A DNA stretch of 55,364 nt from Lactobacillus taiwanensis DSM 21401. Lineage in GTDB: Bacteria; Bacillota; Bacilli; Lactobacillales; Lactobacillaceae. Location: assembly GCF_001436695.1 (NCBI RefSeq), contig NZ_AYZG01000004.1, positions 1 to 55,364 of the forward strand. The letters run 5' to 3'. The notes beneath the pieces were generated by a model. That model ran no database searches and was not told where the DNA came from. It saw only the letters and a list, made by a program, of their open reading frames with translations. Positions 1 through 9,100 of this stretch are shown piece after piece (position 1 is the first letter of the stretch; the number at the start of each line of letters is the position of its first letter). Position numbers and translations under genes: made by a program.

Positions 1-627
1 AATCCAGCAGAAGGCATCAAGAACAAGAGTGACTTACCAGATGGCACTAAGTACACATGGAAAGACACCCCAGATGTAACTAAGCCAGGTGAAAGTACTG
101 GTGTGATTGTAGTAACTTACCCAGATGGCTCAAAGGATGAAGTAACTGTGAAGGTAGTTGTTAATACAAACGATGTAACACCAGAAACACAGCCAATTCA
201 CACTACTCTAGGTGTTCTTCCAAACCCAGCAGATGCTATTAAGAACAAGGATGAAATGCCAGTAGGTACTAAGTACACTTGGAAAGAAGTACCAAATGTC
301 AATACACTTGGTGAACACACTGGTGTCATTACTGTAACTTATCCAGATGGTTCAAGTGTAGACTTAACAGTTAAGGTATATGTCGATGCTGTCGCAAAGG
401 AAAACAACAGCAACAACACTGCTCAAGTTATCACTAAGCATGTTGCGGAAACTAATGAAAAGAAGACTTCTGCAACTCCAGCACAACAAATTAACCATTC
501 TGAAAAGGCTACATTGCCACAAACCGGTGCTAAATCAGAAAATGCAGCTGGTATCTTAGGCTTAGCTATTGCTGCAGTAGGTAGTCTATTCGGATTAGCT
601 GCTGATAAGAAGCGTAGAGACAAGTAA
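1..627 (+). CDS. Rib-repeat LPXTG surface protein, 3' part
   Basis: This is the C-terminal 208 residues of a sortase-anchored wall protein; the frame is open to the left edge, so the gene starts outside. Two Rib/alpha-like repeat units are visible. Each carries a GTKYTWK motif, then a TGV..VTYPDGS motif, then a V-x-VKV strand. A polar linker follows, then the sorting signal LPQTG (codons about 172-176), a hydrophobic segment and the basic tail KKRRDK. Such proteins are exported, cleaved at the Thr-Gly bond and linked to peptidoglycan, where the repeats act as a stalk. The ligand-binding N-terminus is not in view, so the target cannot be named. A terminator follows directly. Confidence 0.93.
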   Translation, partial: NPAEGIKNKSDLPDGTKYTWKDTPDVTKPGESTGVIVVTYPDGSKDEVTVKVVVNTNDVTPETQPIHTTLGVLPNPADAIKNKDEMPVGTKYTWKEVPNVNTLGEHTGVITVTYPDGSSVDLTVKVYVDAVAKENNSNNTAQVITKHVAETNEKKTSATPAQQINHSEKATLPQTGAKSENAAGILGLAIAAVGSLFGLAADKKRRDK

Positions 628-665
628 ATATTGTAAAAGTTTGATTTTCTAAATATAGACAAAGA

Positions 666-695
666 AAGAAGAGACTAGAGGCCTCTTCTTTTTTG
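666..695 (+). terminator. Terminator of the Rib-repeat protein
   Basis: AAGAAGAG pairs with CTCTTCTT across a 9-base loop and is followed by a T run, about 40 bases after the stop codon. Confidence 0.8.
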
Positions 696-744
696 TTGCA
701 GAAAAATAAGTATTTTTATTTAAATACTTATTGGCACAATTATA

Positions 745-758
745 TGTAAGCGTTATTA
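745..758 (+). promoter_or_regulatory. cre-like CcpA site, upstream of the dead bgl operon
   Basis: TGTAAGCGTTATTA matches the catabolite-responsive consensus TGWAANCGNTNWCA with one mismatch near the end. It lies 19 bases before the antiterminator target, the usual place for CcpA control of a beta-glucoside operon. The genes it would control are broken (886-1839), so it is probably a relic. Confidence 0.55.
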
Positions 759-776
759 TAGTTATTGCAAATAAGC

Positions 777-864
777 GGATTTACTGATGGGATCAGGTCT
801 GAGCTACTACAAATAAAGATGATATACGTAGATAGGTATATTCTAGTTTGTGGTAGCTTTTTTC
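777..864 (+). promoter_or_regulatory. LicT/BglG-type RAT antiterminator with overlapping terminator
   Basis: GGATTTACTG...CAGG (from 777) resembles the ribonucleic antiterminator target bound by the CAT domain of LicT/SacT proteins. Its 3' edge runs into a terminator: AGCTACTACAAA (802-813) pairs with TTTGTGGTAGCT (847-858) and a T run follows. In intact systems the phosphorylation-controlled antiterminator stabilises the RAT hairpin and lets transcription enter the operon. Here the leader is well preserved although the coding part downstream has been deleted. Confidence 0.7.
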
Positions 865-885
865 TATATAAAGGTGATTCGTCGG

Positions 886-1071
886 ATGATATTTCTTAAA
901 ACATTTAATAATAGTGCACCCTTGGTTCAGGACGATCAAGGTCAAGAACAAGTAGTCCTAGGTAAAGGCGTAGGCTTTGGCTTAAAAAAGGGTGATGAGA
1001 TTGATGAAAGTAAAATTGAAAGATGTTTCATTGCAAACTTTCATCAAGATGAGGTTAACCAAGTTAAATAA
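886..1071 (+). pseudogene. licT: licT fragment: CAT RNA-binding domain
   Basis: The 62 codons begin at ATG 886, which has AAGGTGA nine bases upstream. They encode a CAT-type RNA-binding domain: a K-x-F-N-N-S start, then VLGKGVGFGLKKGDEID and a KIERCF strand, as at the N-terminus of BglG/LicT antiterminators. Family members are about 280 residues with two PRD domains after the CAT. Here the frame stops after the CAT domain and the PRD1 remnant resumes 30 bases later. It is the first piece of a collapsed operon; whether the CAT alone still binds the RAT is unknown. Confidence 0.85.
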
Positions 1072-1100
1072 ATGCTTCGACTATCGATTTAACTAATAAG

Positions 1101-1326
1101 GTGATCCAGATGGTGGAGCCGCTATTGAATGTGAAGCTCAACGATTTTCAATACTTGGCTTTAGCAGATCATATTGATTTCGCTCTTTCCAGAATTGAAG
1201 ATAATATTGATATTAGTGCTGCAAGTACGCGCTGGGAAGTTAAGAATCTTTTTCCTAAGGAATATAAAATTAGTGAAAAAGTTATTGCTTTAATTAATAA
1301 AGAAATGAATGTTAACTTGCCAGTAG
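1101..1326 (+). pseudogene. licT: licT fragment: first PRD domain
   Basis: This stretch reads as PRD1 of a LicT-type antiterminator: L-N-D-x-x-Y-L-A-L-A-D-H-I-D-F-A followed by W-E-V-K-N-L-F-P-K-E-Y-K-I. It contains the conserved DH that is phosphorylated by the PTS in family members. It is out of frame with the CAT fragment. It breaks off at the residues that should lead into the AFIALH-type motif and runs directly into EIIB-like sequence, so PRD2 and the end of PRD1 are deleted. The boundary near 1326 is judged by eye. Confidence 0.8.
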
Positions 1327-1839
<513 letters not shown>

Positions 1840-1852
1840 TTTGAATTTTAAG

Positions 1853-1894
1853 AATACTGCTCAATTTAACGTCAAAATTGAGTAGTATTTTTTT
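1853..1894 (+). terminator. Terminator of the collapsed bgl operon
   Basis: AATACTGCTCAATTT pairs with AAATTGAGTAGTATT, followed by a T run. It sits 14 bases after the bglA stop and is intact. Confidence 0.85.
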
Positions 1895-1971
1895 ATCAAA
1901 ATTACAATGATTACTTATATACCTATGCTATGATGGTTTAGATTAATTATTATTTGTGAGGAAGAAGTTGG

Positions 1972-2895
1972 ATGGATAAGCAAGCTACTAGAAGTAGACT
2001 ATGGACAATTTTAGCTGCATTGGCAGCTGTAATGTGGGGAATTTCAGGTTTATTTGCGGAATCTTTATTTAAGATTAGTTCTAGAATTACACCAATTTGG
2101 CTAACGCAGGTTAGATTAATTATTTCTGGGATTGTCCTATTAATCATTGCGTCAGTTTTACATCAAAAACCATTTTTTGTTTTAAAAAATAAGAAAAATA
2201 CCTTGCGTATTATTGCCTATGGTATTTTTGGCTTGCTACCAGTACAGATTTTTTATTTTATTGTCATTGAAATGGCAAATGCCTCGATTGCTACAATCTT
2301 GCAATTTATCGGGCCTTTTTTCGTCCTTGCTTATTTAGCGATGACCCATCAGCAGGTTTTAAGAAAATTAGATGTTCTAGCAGCAATTATGGCGTTTATT
2401 GGAGTATTTTTGCTGTCGACACATGGAAATTTTAATCATTTAGCTATTACTCCTTTAGCATTGTTTTTTGGTCTATTATCTGCTTTAGGTGAGGCAAGTT
2501 ATACTTTGATTCCAGTTAAAATTGTAAAAAGAATTTCTAGTTTAGTTTTGACTGGGTGGGGGATGATCTTTGCTGGTTTTGGTTTGGTAATTGTTCATCC
2601 AAGTTTTCCTGCCATTCCAGTCACGCCAAAAGTGTGGTTCTGGGTTGGGGCAATTATTATTATCGGAACGATTCTACCATTTCAGATAATGGCGAATGCC
2701 TTACGCTATGTTAAGCCATCAACTGTTAGTTTACTGGACGCCTTTGAGCCTTTATCGGCTACTGTTGGATCAGTTTTAATCTTTGGTTTAGTGATGTCAG
2801 GGATGGACTGGTTAGGTACAGCCTTAGTAATTACAGCAGTTTTAGCTTTGAATTTTACTACTAAAAGAAAAATTAAAAAAACTGAAAATAAATAA
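1972..2895 (+). CDS. EamA (DMT) family transporter
   Basis: The 307-residue protein has ten predicted membrane helices in two homologous halves, the layout of EamA/RhaT drug-metabolite transporters. The first helix has AVMWGISGLFAE, a family signature, and the second half repeats the pattern with YVKPSTVSLLDAFEPLSATV. The tail is short and basic (KRKIKK). Start ATG 1972 follows GAGGAAG. Members export or import metabolites such as amino acids and nucleotides; the substrate cannot be read from sequence. It is a single-gene unit closed by a strong terminator. Confidence 0.88.
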   Translation: MDKQATRSRLWTILAALAAVMWGISGLFAESLFKISSRITPIWLTQVRLIISGIVLLIIASVLHQKPFFVLKNKKNTLRIIAYGIFGLLPVQIFYFIVIEMANASIATILQFIGPFFVLAYLAMTHQQVLRKLDVLAAIMAFIGVFLLSTHGNFNHLAITPLALFFGLLSALGEASYTLIPVKIVKRISSLVLTGWGMIFAGFGLVIVHPSFPAIPVTPKVWFWVGAIIIIGTILPFQIMANALRYVKPSTVSLLDAFEPLSATVGSVLIFGLVMSGMDWLGTALVITAVLALNFTTKRKIKKTENK

Positions 2896-2901
2896 TAAAA
2901 G

Positions 2902-2950
2902 AAAAGCTGGTAATATCTTCGTTTGAAATGAAAATATTACCAGCTTTTTT
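2902..2950 (+). terminator. Terminator of the EamA gene, likely bidirectional
   Basis: AAAAGCTGGTAATAT pairs with ATATTACCAGCTTTT across a loop, with T runs on both strands. It also closes the minus-strand relic at 2958. Confidence 0.8.
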
Positions 2951-2957
2951 GAAGTTT

Positions 2958-3285
2958 TTATAGTTCATTTAAGATCATTTCTTGCTCAATAAATTTATCG
3001 AAGTGAGGGAACAAGAAAATAACGTAGCCATAACCATCAGGTTTAATAACTTGGTCATCTACTAATTTTCTGCGATAAACAGCTAAATAATTTGTACTTT
3101 TATTCATTATTTTACCAATTTCTTGGCCTTTAACTCTAGTTTTTCCTACTTTTACCATTGCTTGCACGAACTCTTTTTCTTTGAAAGATATGTTTGTAGC
3201 CAAGTTTAATGGTTTCTAAATCTAGTGAAATAAGATTATTGATTATTTGGTGAGATAAACTAGGATTGAAAGGATTGTTGTCCAT
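2958..3285 (-). pseudogene. AAA-type ATP-binding protein relic (N-terminus joined to C-terminal winged helix)
   Basis: Reading begins at ATG 3285 with MDNNPFNPS, the typical start of a family of AAA ATPases (N-P-F-x-P-S-F-G). It then loses the family. After a frame change near 3203 the sequence encodes a C-terminal winged-helix domain: KEFVQAMVKVGKTRVKGQEI, YLAVYRRKLVDDQVIKPDG and the ending F-L-F-P-H-F-D-K-F-I. The P-loop and Walker B core is entirely absent, so this is a large internal deletion plus a frameshift. The 81-residue frame starting at TTG 3203 has no SD and is probably not a separate gene. Confidence 0.65.
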
Positions 3286-3400
3286 ACGTTTCACTTTCTA
3301 ATTTTATAACTAGTAGATTATTTTCTTAAAGAAAACAAGTGTATTAATATCGACTTTTTAATAAAATACAAATTTTATCGAAAAATATTTTAATTTTATA

Positions 3401-3429
3401 TTGTTTTTTTCATTTCAATATCATATAAT
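3401..3429 (+). promoter_or_regulatory. Promoter of the OppA-type gene
   Basis: TTGTTT (3401-3406) and TATAAT (3424-3429) are 17 bases apart, 45 bases before the start codon. Confidence 0.6.
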
Positions 3430-3473
3430 CAAAAACAAGAAATTTAAGTCAGCTCACAAAGGAGGAGAACAAA

Positions 3474-5234
3474 TTGAAAAAAGTTAAGTGGTTAGGAGCA
3501 ATTACAGTATTGTCTGGTGCGGCATTGACTTTAACTGCTTGTGGGAATAACAACAATAATAATGCTAGTGATAAGAAAGTTAGCTTTAAAGAAGCTGTTC
3601 CTAAGAAACAAGTTAAAAAGGGTGGAACATTAAAATACGCAGTTGAAAGTGAATCACCTTTCACAGGTATTTTCTTGCCAGAGTTATCAGATACGGTAAC
3701 TGATAGTACAATTCAAGAACCGGGCTTAGAGGCATTATTTTCAACTGATGATAGCTACAAGATTAACAACAAGGGTCCAGCTACCTTTAAGTTAGATAAG
3801 AATGCCAAGACAATCACTATTGAAGTGAAAAAGGGTGTTAAGTGGTCTGACGGTAAACAAGTAACTGCTAAGGATCTTGAATATGCTTATGAAATTGTTG
3901 GTAATCCTAAGACTAAGACTTCAAGATATACAGATTCTTTAGCTAACCTTGTTGGTTTAGAAGAATATCACAAAGGTAAGACTGATAAGATTTCTGGTAT
4001 TGAAATGCCAAATGGTGAAGATGGTCGAAAGGTCGTTCTTCATTTTAAAGAAATGAAACCAGGTATGCTTCAATCTGGTAATGGTTACTTCCTTGAAACT
4101 GCAGAACCATACCACTATTTGAAAGACGTTCCATTTGATAAACTTTTATCAGATGACAAGGTTCGTAAACAACCACTTTTCTTTGGTCCATACAAGGTTC
4201 AAAAAGTTGTTCGTGGTCAATCAGTTACTTATGTACCAAATGAACATTACTGGCGTGGTAAGCCAAACTTAGACAAGATTACTATGGAAGTAATCGGAAT
4301 TAACTCTGTTTCTCAAGCTATTAAGAGTCACAAGTTTGATATTACTGGTGTGCTTAACGCTCAATGGAACAATGTTAAGGATACTAAGGGCGTTAACTTC
4401 ATTGGTAAGATTCCTTTATCTTACAACTACTTGGGCTTTAAGGTAGGTAAGTTTGACAAGAAGACTGGCAAGAACGTTGAGGATAAGAACGCTAAGATGA
4501 ATAATGTCTCATTACGTAAGGCGATGGCTTATGCAATGAATATCGATGCTGTTAACAAGCGTTACAATAATGGTTTATCATTTAGAGTTAATACTTTGAT
4601 TCCAGCACAATTTGGCGACTTCTCTGATAAGAGTATTAAGGGTTACCCATACAACTTGAAGAAAGCTAATGAATTATTAGACAAGGCTGGTTACAAGAAG
4701 CATAAGGGTGAAAAATACCGTCGTCAACCAAATGGTAAGAAGTTAACTATTAATGTTGCAGTTCGTGGTAGTCAACCTAATGCTGAAAAGATCTGGACTA
4801 ACTACATCCAACAATGGCAAAAGATCGGCTTAGATGCTAAATTTGTTGGTGGTCGTCCAATGGAATTCAACTCTTGGGTACAAGATGTTCAAGCAGATAG
4901 TCCTAAGATTGATGTCTTTGAAGGTGGTTGGAGTTTATCTTCAGAACCTTCACCAAACGATCTTTACAGTGAAGGTGCTCCATATAACATGGCTCGTTTT
5001 GTTTCTCCAACTCAATCTAAACTTCTTACTAACATTGATTCAACTAAGGCCTTCAACCACAAGTACCGTGTACAAGCATTTGATAAGTGGCAACAGTGGA
5101 TGTATGACAATGCCTATGTTGTACCTACCACAAACAGTTGGTCAATAACTGCAGTTAACAACAAGCTAACTGGCTGGTCACTTAAGCCATCAGCAAGCAA
5201 CAGTAGATGGTACGATGTTGGCTTTGCTAAGTAG
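3474..5234 (+). CDS. oppA: Oligopeptide ABC transporter substrate-binding lipoprotein
   Basis: The 586-residue protein is of the OppA/SBP_bac_5 family that captures peptides outside the membrane. The signal peptide ends in a lipobox LTAC (Cys23), then a run of Asn. Family features include VKWSDGKQVTAKDLEYAYE near residue 125 and LRKAMAYAMNIDAVNKRY in the second lobe. The start is TTG 3474, chosen because AAAGGAGG lies nine bases upstream and the signal peptide begins there. No permease or ATPase is adjacent, so this is an orphan binding protein that must share a transporter encoded elsewhere, as is common in lactobacilli. Confidence 0.93.
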   Translation: MKKVKWLGAITVLSGAALTLTACGNNNNNNASDKKVSFKEAVPKKQVKKGGTLKYAVESESPFTGIFLPELSDTVTDSTIQEPGLEALFSTDDSYKINNKGPATFKLDKNAKTITIEVKKGVKWSDGKQVTAKDLEYAYEIVGNPKTKTSRYTDSLANLVGLEEYHKGKTDKISGIEMPNGEDGRKVVLHFKEMKPGMLQSGNGYFLETAEPYHYLKDVPFDKLLSDDKVRKQPLFFGPYKVQKVVRGQSVTYVPNEHYWRGKPNLDKITMEVIGINSVSQAIKSHKFDITGVLNAQWNNVKDTKGVNFIGKIPLSYNYLGFKVGKFDKKTGKNVEDKNAKMNNVSLRKAMAYAMNIDAVNKRYNNGLSFRVNTLIPAQFGDFSDKSIKGYPYNLKKANELLDKAGYKKHKGEKYRRQPNGKKLTINVAVRGSQPNAEKIWTNYIQQWQKIGLDAKFVGGRPMEFNSWVQDVQADSPKIDVFEGGWSLSSEPSPNDLYSEGAPYNMARFVSPTQSKLLTNIDSTKAFNHKYRVQAFDKWQQWMYDNAYVVPTTNSWSITAVNNKLTGWSLKPSASNSRWYDVGFAK

Positions 5235-5331
5235 TAAAAAATAATTTATTCCATACATATAATCCTCATACATTAACACAAATTCTTAAATAATATTTCC
5301 TTAAATTAAATTTTCATAGTTATATTTCTAC

Positions 5332-5369
5332 AGAAGGCTCTACTTTCGTTAAGTAGAGTCTTCTTTTTG
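5332..5369 (+). terminator. Terminator of oppA
   Basis: AGAAGGCTCTACTT pairs with AAGTAGAGTCTTCT and a T run follows. It lies about 100 bases after the stop; the stretch between shows nothing else. Confidence 0.75.
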
Positions 5370-5378
5370 TATCAGTAA

Positions 5379-5392
5379 TGATAACGATTACA
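5379..5392 (+). promoter_or_regulatory. cre-like CcpA site before the mannose-family PTS operon
   Basis: TGATAACGATTACA fits TGWAANCGNTNWCA with one mismatch. It is 130 bases before the IIAB start, in the only promoter-bearing gap of the operon, which suggests catabolite control. Confidence 0.5.
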
Positions 5393-5520
5393 AGTGCAAA
5401 CTATCATAATTGAACTATACCAATATTTAATAATTAGCTAAAATCACTACTATATTTAGCTTTAATTTATATACCAATTAGGATAAAATATAAACATTGT
5501 GAATTCTGGAGGAATTAAAT

Positions 5521-6441
5521 GTGAATAATTTTTTAATAGTTAGTCATGGTGAATATGCTAAGGCAACTTTAGCTAGCTGTGAGATGATCGCAGGGAAGTT
5601 GCCAAATATAAAGGCAATTGCTTTTAAACAAACAATGAACCAGGACGAGTTACTTAATGAGATTGAAAAGGTTGCAGAAAGCTTTGATAAAAAGCCGACG
5701 ATAATTGTTGATATTGCTGGCGGAACGCCCGCAAATGCATCTTTGCGCTATCATCAAAAGCACCCCGAGGTAAAAGTATATAGCGGATTATGCTTACCGC
5801 TTTTGCTGGCTGCTGTAATGGGAACACCGATGGAAGAAGCTATCAAGCAAGCCCAAGAAAACATAGCCCCGGTTGGAGAAAATTTAGATATTAAGAAGAC
5901 ACCGGCTAAAGAAAAAAATACTGAAGAAACAAAGCCCAATGAAAATGCGGAAATTGAGCCACAGACGATGCACAATGTGCGAATTGATGAACGACTTATC
6001 CACGGACAAGTTGCTACAATGTGGACAAATGCACTTCGTTTAACACGAATTATGGTAGTTGGGGACGATATTGTTAAAAACGATATTCAAAAGACTGCTT
6101 TAAAAACAGCTTGTCCACATGGTGTGCACCTCAGTATTTTAACTGCTAAGGGAGCAGCCAGACGAATTAATTCAGGTAAGTATCAAGGTCAAACTGTGCT
6201 AGTTTTGGTAAAAAATCCTAGTGTCTTACGTCAAATGGTTGATAATGGCGTGAAGTTGCCTGAGATTAACGTCGGCAATATGTCGACTAAAAGCGATTCA
6301 CGTCAGGTTGCTAAGAGCGTGGCTGTTACTGCTGAAGATGTTGACGACTTTAATTACTTAAACAAGCAAGGCTGCCATCTATATCATCAAATGGTACCCG
6401 CAGAAGATAAAGAAGACTTCATGAAATTATTAGAGAAATAG
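5521..6441 (+). CDS. Mannose-family PTS EIIAB
   Basis: A fused cytoplasmic phosphotransferase of 306 residues. EIIA (1-120) has FLIVSHGEYA with phospho-His9 and VDIAGGTPANAS. A charged linker rich in Glu, Lys and Pro covers about 121-149. EIIB (150-306) has RIDERLIHGQVATMW with phospho-His161. It accepts phosphate from HPr and passes it to sugar entering through IIC/IID. The start is GTG 5521, eight bases after GGAGG. It is first in an operon with IIC ten bases downstream. Mannose/glucose is the usual substrate of this layout, but other hexoses or amino sugars are possible. Confidence 0.92.
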   Translation: MNNFLIVSHGEYAKATLASCEMIAGKLPNIKAIAFKQTMNQDELLNEIEKVAESFDKKPTIIVDIAGGTPANASLRYHQKHPEVKVYSGLCLPLLLAAVMGTPMEEAIKQAQENIAPVGENLDIKKTPAKEKNTEETKPNENAEIEPQTMHNVRIDERLIHGQVATMWTNALRLTRIMVVGDDIVKNDIQKTALKTACPHGVHLSILTAKGAARRINSGKYQGQTVLVLVKNPSVLRQMVDNGVKLPEINVGNMSTKSDSRQVAKSVAVTAEDVDDFNYLNKQGCHLYHQMVPAEDKEDFMKLLEK

Positions 6442-6451
6442 AGGAAAAATA

Positions 6452-7261
6452 ATGACAATACAATGGTGGCAGATTTTACTGCTGACAGGATTAGCTTTTT
6501 GGGCAATTATTGACCAGCTTACTGTAGCTGTGTTGAATAATCCATTGGCAATAGGGATGATTTCTGGAATTATCATGGGAGACATTACGACTGGATTAGC
6601 AGTTGGTGCAACTCTCCAGTTAATGGTGTTGGGTGTTTCTACTTATGGCGGAGCTTCAATGCCGGATTTTATGACTGGTGCAATTGTTGGTACTGTTTAT
6701 GCTGTGATTTCAGGAAAAGGTGTTCAGTTTGCAATCGGCTTGGCTGTTCCAGTAGGACTATTGATGGTTCAGCTAGATGTTTTGGCTCGGTTTGCAAATA
6801 CAATTTTTCAACATCGTATTGATACTTTTATTAAAGAAAATAAACCAAATGCAGCAGCACGTAATGCTTTGTGGGGAACTTTTACTTGGGGATTTTCACG
6901 TGCATTACCCGTCTTTATCTTGCTTGTGGTTGGAAATGATGTTGTAAAAGCAATTTTACGAGTTATTCCTGCTTGGTTAACTGATGGTTTAAAAGTTTCA
7001 GGACATATTTTGCCAATTGTTGGTATTGCAATTTTACTTAGATACTTGCCAACTAAGAGATTCATTTCATATCTAGCAATCGGATTTATTGCAGCGGCTT
7101 ATTTAAAGATGCCAATGCTTGGAGTTGCCCTTCTTGGGGCAGCGTTAGCTTATATTCACTATACTCGTGAAGTGGAAAAGTTAGAAATGAAGCAGACAAA
7201 TACAGAAAAGCAAAATGAAGATGAAGAGTATACGAATGATGAGGGAGAGTATGAAAACTAG
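6452..7261 (+). CDS. Mannose-family PTS EIIC
   Basis: The 269-residue polytopic protein is the sugar-channel subunit of the EII-Man family. The N-terminal helix and PLAIGMISGIIMGDITTGLA then GATLQLMVLGVSTYGGASMPD are the family's conserved region. The C-terminus is an unusually acidic cytoplasmic tail (EDEEYTNDEGEYEN). Its 3' end overlaps the IID start by 11 bases, which suggests translational coupling. Confidence 0.93.
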   Translation: MTIQWWQILLLTGLAFWAIIDQLTVAVLNNPLAIGMISGIIMGDITTGLAVGATLQLMVLGVSTYGGASMPDFMTGAIVGTVYAVISGKGVQFAIGLAVPVGLLMVQLDVLARFANTIFQHRIDTFIKENKPNAAARNALWGTFTWGFSRALPVFILLVVGNDVVKAILRVIPAWLTDGLKVSGHILPIVGIAILLRYLPTKRFISYLAIGFIAAAYLKMPMLGVALLGAALAYIHYTREVEKLEMKQTNTEKQNEDEEYTNDEGEYEN

Positions 7262-8054
7262 TTCAAATAAATTAACAAAAAGAGATCTATTTCGAGCAAA
7301 TTGGCGTTGGTTATGGGCTAGTCAATTATCTTGGAATTATGAAAAAATGATGGCTCCAGGTTATTTTTATTCTGTTTTGCCTTTTTTAAAGCGGTGGTAT
7401 AAAGATGATGAATTAGTTGAAATGATGCAGATGCAATCGCAATTCTTCAACGTTAATGCCTTTGATGGAAACTTTATTATTGGGATGGATTTAGCAATTG
7501 AAGAAAAGCAAGGTAGTAAGGCTAAAGATACAATTGCTGGATTAAAGACTGGTTTGATGGGACCACTTGCGGGAGTGGGAGATACGATTTTTGGCGCAAT
7601 TATTCCAACAATCTGTGGATCAATTGGGGCATATATGGGATTAAGAGGAAATCCATTTGGTGCATTTTTGTGGATAATTGTTAACTTGATTATTTTATTC
7701 ACAAGATTTAGCTTTTTAAACTTGGGTTATTCACAGGGAGCAAAATTAATTGATTCTGCTTCAGGTAAGTTAAATGCAATTACAGATTCTGCAATTTTGC
7801 TTGGGGTAACTGTTGTCGGAGCTTTAGTGCCGACAGTAGTCAATGTTAAAGTCCCTTTTGTTTATCGAGCAGGCAAAGTTACTTTAAAGATGCAAAGTAT
7901 TTTGAACCAAATTATGCCTTCTTTAGTTCCGGTATTATTAGTAGCTTTAGTTTATTGGCTCTTAGGTAAGAAACATGTGACGTCCACTAAGATGATTTGG
8001 TTTGTTTTGATTTTAGGAATTGTTTTAAGTTACTTCCATATCTTAAGTGCCTAA
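7251..8054 (+). CDS. Mannose-family PTS EIID
   Basis: This 267-residue membrane subunit completes the permease. Family motifs are SQLSWNYEKMMAPGYFYSVLP near the N-terminus and GLKTGLMGPLAGVGDTIFGAIIPTI in two strings of conserved Gly around residues 90-115. I chose ATG 7251 because GAGGGAG precedes it directly and the family begins near the TKRDLFRANWRW region; an in-frame ATG at 7215 lies inside IIC and has no SD. It is the last gene of the PTS operon. Confidence 0.92.
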   Translation: MKTSSNKLTKRDLFRANWRWLWASQLSWNYEKMMAPGYFYSVLPFLKRWYKDDELVEMMQMQSQFFNVNAFDGNFIIGMDLAIEEKQGSKAKDTIAGLKTGLMGPLAGVGDTIFGAIIPTICGSIGAYMGLRGNPFGAFLWIIVNLIILFTRFSFLNLGYSQGAKLIDSASGKLNAITDSAILLGVTVVGALVPTVVNVKVPFVYRAGKVTLKMQSILNQIMPSLVPVLLVALVYWLLGKKHVTSTKMIWFVLILGIVLSYFHILSA

Positions 8055-8139
8055 AGCCAGCTTTAATATTTTTACTGCTGAAATGGAGACTATTGTTCTA
8101 TAATTAAAAGTAACAATAAAGATTTATAAAGGGACTTTT

Positions 8140-8535
8140 ATGAAAGAAAAAGAAAAGAACACCATTATAGGACAATTACTTACTTTAGATTTATTTGCAA
8201 TTATTTGTGGTTATTATTTTATTGATACGATAAATATGTTTGTTAAGCAGCAAGACTGGTGGTATGACTTACTGGTAGTGTTAATTGTAATCTGTGAGAT
8301 GATCTACAATTGGCTTCAGTTGCTAAAGTATAAGGAAAAAATACCAAATTTAGTAGTTATCTTAACTAGTATTACCTTAAGTGCAATTCTGAGCGGAGTA
8401 TACTTTAGTGTAATTTGGGTTAATATTCAAAATAAACAAAATTATCAAAACAATATAGTTCTAGCATTAATCTGGGTATGTATGCTAGTAATTGGCAACA
8501 TAGTTTTGTGGAATAGATATAAGAAAAATAATTAA
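8140..8535 (+). CDS. Small four-helix membrane protein, unknown
   Basis: The 131-residue hydrophobic protein has four predicted transmembrane segments (about 12-32, 40-60, 68-90, 105-125), short loops and a basic tail. I do not recognise a family. Start ATG 8140 follows AAGGGAC. It is 85 bases after the PTS operon with no clear terminator between, so read-through from the PTS is possible. A strong bidirectional hairpin separates it from luxS. Confidence 0.6.
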   Translation: MKEKEKNTIIGQLLTLDLFAIICGYYFIDTINMFVKQQDWWYDLLVVLIVICEMIYNWLQLLKYKEKIPNLVVILTSITLSAILSGVYFSVIWVNIQNKQNYQNNIVLALIWVCMLVIGNIVLWNRYKKNN

Positions 8536-8580
8536 AAAATGCATTATTACTAGTTTGAAATTAGTAATAATGCATTTTTA
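8535..8580. terminator. Bidirectional terminator between the membrane gene and luxS
   Basis: AAAAATGCATTATTACTA pairs with TAGTAATAATGCATTTTT; the A and T flanks make it functional on both strands for the two convergent genes. Confidence 0.85.
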
Positions 8581-8596
8581 TATTTATTCAGAAAAA

Positions 8597-9073
8597 TTAT
8601 TCTACAACATTTCTTTCAAATGGATCGTCAGAAATTCCTTTTTCTAAAATATCTCTTGACCACTGTTTAGCAGAAAATAGGGAGTGATCACGATAATTGC
8701 CACAAGATTCAATAGTAGTACCAGGAACATCTTCCCATTGAATCTTGTCGCGAATTTCTTCAAGCGATTCTTTAAGTGCCTTAGCTACCTCTGTAGTGGA
8801 GGGGGTACCCCAAACTAAGAGGTGAAAGCCGGTGCGGCAACCAAATGGGGAGCAATCAATGTAACCGTCAATGCGATCACGTAACAATCCAGCTAATAAG
8901 TGCTCAATAGTATGTAAGCCCCCAGTAGGGATGGCATTTTCATTTGGCTGAACTAAACGAAGATCAAAATTACTAATTTTATCTCCTTTTTGTCCTTCTT
9001 CAACAGTAATTAAGCGAACGTAAGGCGCTTTAACTTTAGTGTGATCTAATTCAAAACTTTCAACTTTGCCCAT
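8597..9073 (-). CDS. luxS: S-ribosylhomocysteine lyase
   Basis: This 158-residue LuxS cleaves S-ribosylhomocysteine to homocysteine and DPD, the precursor of autoinducer-2, in the activated methyl cycle. The metal-binding HTIEH motif is at His54/Glu57/His58 and the third ligand is in ESCGNYRDH (Cys124). The catalytic Cys79 is in [10 protein letters not shown]. Length is normal. It lies 27 bases downstream of the MetE-like gene on the same strand, so both are probably expressed from the T-box leader, tying homocysteine production to its methylation. Confidence 0.98.
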   Translation of the reverse strand: MGKVESFELDHTKVKAPYVRLITVEEGQKGDKISNFDLRLVQPNENAIPTGGLHTIEHLLAGLLRDRIDGYIDCSPFGCRTGFHLLVWGTPSTTEVAKALKESLEEIRDKIQWEDVPGTTIESCGNYRDHSLFSAKQWSRDILEKGISDDPFERNVVE

Positions 9074-9100
9074 AATAAATTTCCTCCGTATAAAATTTTT

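Noticed and set aside
3200-3203. TTG 3203 as start of an independent 81-residue gene
   Set aside because: There is no SD, and an upstream N-terminal remnant of the same family lies in another frame, so a pseudogene explains both.
4834-5148. 104-codon plus-strand frame inside oppA
   Set aside because: It is a shadow in another frame of a well-supported gene, with no SD or family likeness.
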